DNA from: Jackrogersella multiformis
Lineage: Eukaryota > Ascomycota > Sordariomycetes > Xylariales > Hypoxylaceae
DNA: 64,000 nucleotides
Direction: 5' to 3'
Assembly (NCBI GenBank): GCA_902806575.1
Contig: CADCXD010000007.1
Span: 806,001 to 870,000, forward strand
This document shows positions 62,039 to 64,000 of this stretch, in pieces. The notes beneath the pieces are model-generated. The model saw nothing but the letters and a program-made list of their open reading frames with translations, had not been told where the DNA came from and made no database searches. Numbering within the stretch: position 1 is the stretch's first letter; the number at the start of each line of letters is the position of its first letter. Position numbers and translations under genes: made by a program.

Positions 62039-64000
62039 TGCCTCGAGGGATCATCTGCTCTTATAAGATGTGTTAAGAGATCGAAAAGGATGAGCAATGG
62101 AAGACACACGTTTCCTCGAAGGTGACGGAGGATTTGTAAGGAAAACACCTGAAGGTTGTTGAAACCCCTCGGCTCTCTTGGCTGTTGAAGTCGAGGGTCA
62201 CCAACTCAGAAATACAACCAACGTAAGGAACCCCTAAGATCCTATAGTATTTGATAATATTAGAAGTAGAAGCGCCGCAAGCCGAGTATTAGGAACTACT
62301 AATAACGAGTGCCAAGGTGGGTATACCAACGAACCTATTTGTCGGTTATCCTGCAGGCAACTCGGCGCTCTAATTATGTAGAGGGATAGATTCCCGGTAC
62401 CTTTGTTTGATCGATTTGGCTGGGATGGTGACAGTGTTGGTTGATGGAAGGCACATACAATTCTACTTAATATTAAACACAAAAGAACCGTTACGCTTGT
62501 AACGGCAATTCCGAGCTTTTAGGTAGCCCGGGTCAGCACTTCAACACACTTGGTTCTTTTGAGACTTGTCCTATATACGCTCAAATCCATCTAAGCTACT
62601 AGGGACCTAACAGTCTGGGGTCCCCGCCGACCCACCGAAGGGGAAAAGGGGGGTCCGTTGACTTCAGACCAGCAAACGAGGTGAGCGGGGGGGAAATCAG
62701 TGCCTAGGTTTAGTGTTGAATTAGGGAAATCGATACGAAAACCCATGACTGCCAAGTAAGTGAACATGTGAATAGTTCAAACTCACACTTTGGGCAGTAT
62801 TGGATGTTATTTCGGCAGATGGATAGTCCAATAGGTTCGTAGCTATAGTCAGACACGAGCACATATACGACTCGGAGAATATTTCAGGTTTCGGGTCACA
62901 GCCGTGATGATCAACCGGTGTAGCTAGTTTTGCAGGGCGTTGTTAGTGACACGGTAGCCCTCTCGGGAACTTGTTTGAAGTAGCAAGGCGCATATATGAT
63001 CCTATCTGCGCCCCGTCCTCTCGACTTAGTTTGGCGCAATGTCCACTTAAGGGAATAAAGCAGCCTCGTCCGAGGTAGCGGCGAAGTAAGCAACCGCTCG
63101 GGGACAATGCGGCTCTCACCTATGACGAAGTAGGGGTCTTGATTAGCTCAAAGGCCAATAAGTGACGAGTGGTAATGTCAAGTAATGTCAGGATATGACA
63201 CAAAGTTTCGGCATGTAGGATAGGCTAGTTGCGGGTAGCCTATCGAAGAAGAGCATTGCAGACAGTTGTGCTACCGACGACGATGTCGTCAGTCTTCAAC
63301 CACTTGGAGTTATTGGAGATTTCTAATTACATCCTAGGTGTCTCTCTAGGTGTGTGGTTGCAATAGTCGGGTATAGTATAGACCATCAGAATCGCAAGTC
63401 GGACCGGATCTAGACCAGGCCGTAAGGACCTGCCTGACAAGCGAAGACCAGGAGTTTGGAATCCGACATTGGCGATGAGAGTATGGCAGGTAGTGTGGTT
63501 GGTACCTAGGTAGGTAGTGTAGTATAACGGGGTACAAAAACTGCCGAATTCTGATGACGAGAGAAATCGAAAAGTGGCTCTAGAGCATTAACCTAATCGA
63601 GCCATCGACAGGTTTCGCGAAGTGGGGACAATAGAGGATGAGAAATGTAAATTTCGGCAGATGTTGAAAAGCTGTGAGAGAGTTGGAGCGGATTTTGAAT
63701 GCGATTTTGCCGCGCCGAAAAAGAAAAGTGCCCACTGTAACCACGTGCGCTTTGCATATCTCAGATTAGGTAATACTGTACCTTCCTACCGGTACCTAAG
63801 TACCTAGATGAGTACAGCCAGCTCTACCCGCCTTACGTACTAAGAATCATCGGATTACTTCAAATGGAAAGCCCATGGGAAAGGCCTTCGTGCCTTCAAG
63901 GAATCCAACATATAATAACATTGGAAGTTAATGTTAATCGTAGGTTCCAAGGTTCATTATGGTCCATAGGTACTACCTACCTAAGGTAGGTAAGGTATCA
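62039..64000. other. Intergenic upstream of the P450 to window end
   Basis: No gene is supported. Open frames are short and featureless. CCTAGG/GGTACC repeats occur near 63500-63515, 63793-63806 and 63971-63995. The first few hundred bases should hold the P450 promoter. Confidence 0.55.

Overview
The window looks like a piece of nuclear chromosome from a filamentous ascomycete (Pezizomycotina, probably a Sordariomycete). The evidence is short introns (mostly 52-115 bp) with GTANGT-like donors, protein families known from these fungi (AreA GATA-like domain protein, 2EXR F-box-like protein, CHY zinc finger protein, RRD-type PP2A activator, microsomal P450), and no bacterial operon structure. 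The species cannot be named from the sequence. I rebuilt the exon structures by hand, and the spliced lengths are whole numbers of codons in every case.

Layout. Positions 1-37.8 kb are very gene-poor and hold only three supported genes: an AreA GATA-like/DUF3295-type protein (5216-7403, minus), a 2EXR protein (28288-29166, minus) and a small glycine-zipper protein (30359-30862, minus). About 21 kb between 7.4 and 28.3 kb has no gene I can support, but it contains a 295-bp TA-flanked terminal-inverted-repeat element (a MITE, 15540-15834), simple repeats and many short CCTAGG/GGTACC palindromes. Positions 37.8-62 kb are gene-rich, with eight genes and one decayed gene: a CHY zinc finger protein (minus), a secreted protein (minus) with a stop-riddled secreted-protein pseudogene beside it (42681-43284, minus), a histidine phosphatase (minus), an Ala/Pro/Lys-rich small protein (plus), a PP2A activator (minus), a Myb/SANT-like unknown (plus), a long coiled-coil protein (plus) and a cytochrome P450 (minus).

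The genes do not form an evident pathway. The P450 has no other secondary-metabolism genes beside it in the window. Two divergent pairs probably share promoter regions: PTPA with the SANT-like gene (50219-50877), and the histidine phosphatase with the Ala-rich gene (45153-46846).

The most unusual features are the dispersed palindromic TAGGTACCTA-type repeats, which are confined to non-coding DNA; the MITE with 72-bp inverted repeats that each carry their own hairpin; and the single-frame pseudogene whose four stops (three TGA, one TAG) fit C-to-T or G-to-A decay. I found no CRISPR array, rRNA, convincing tRNA or intact transposase.
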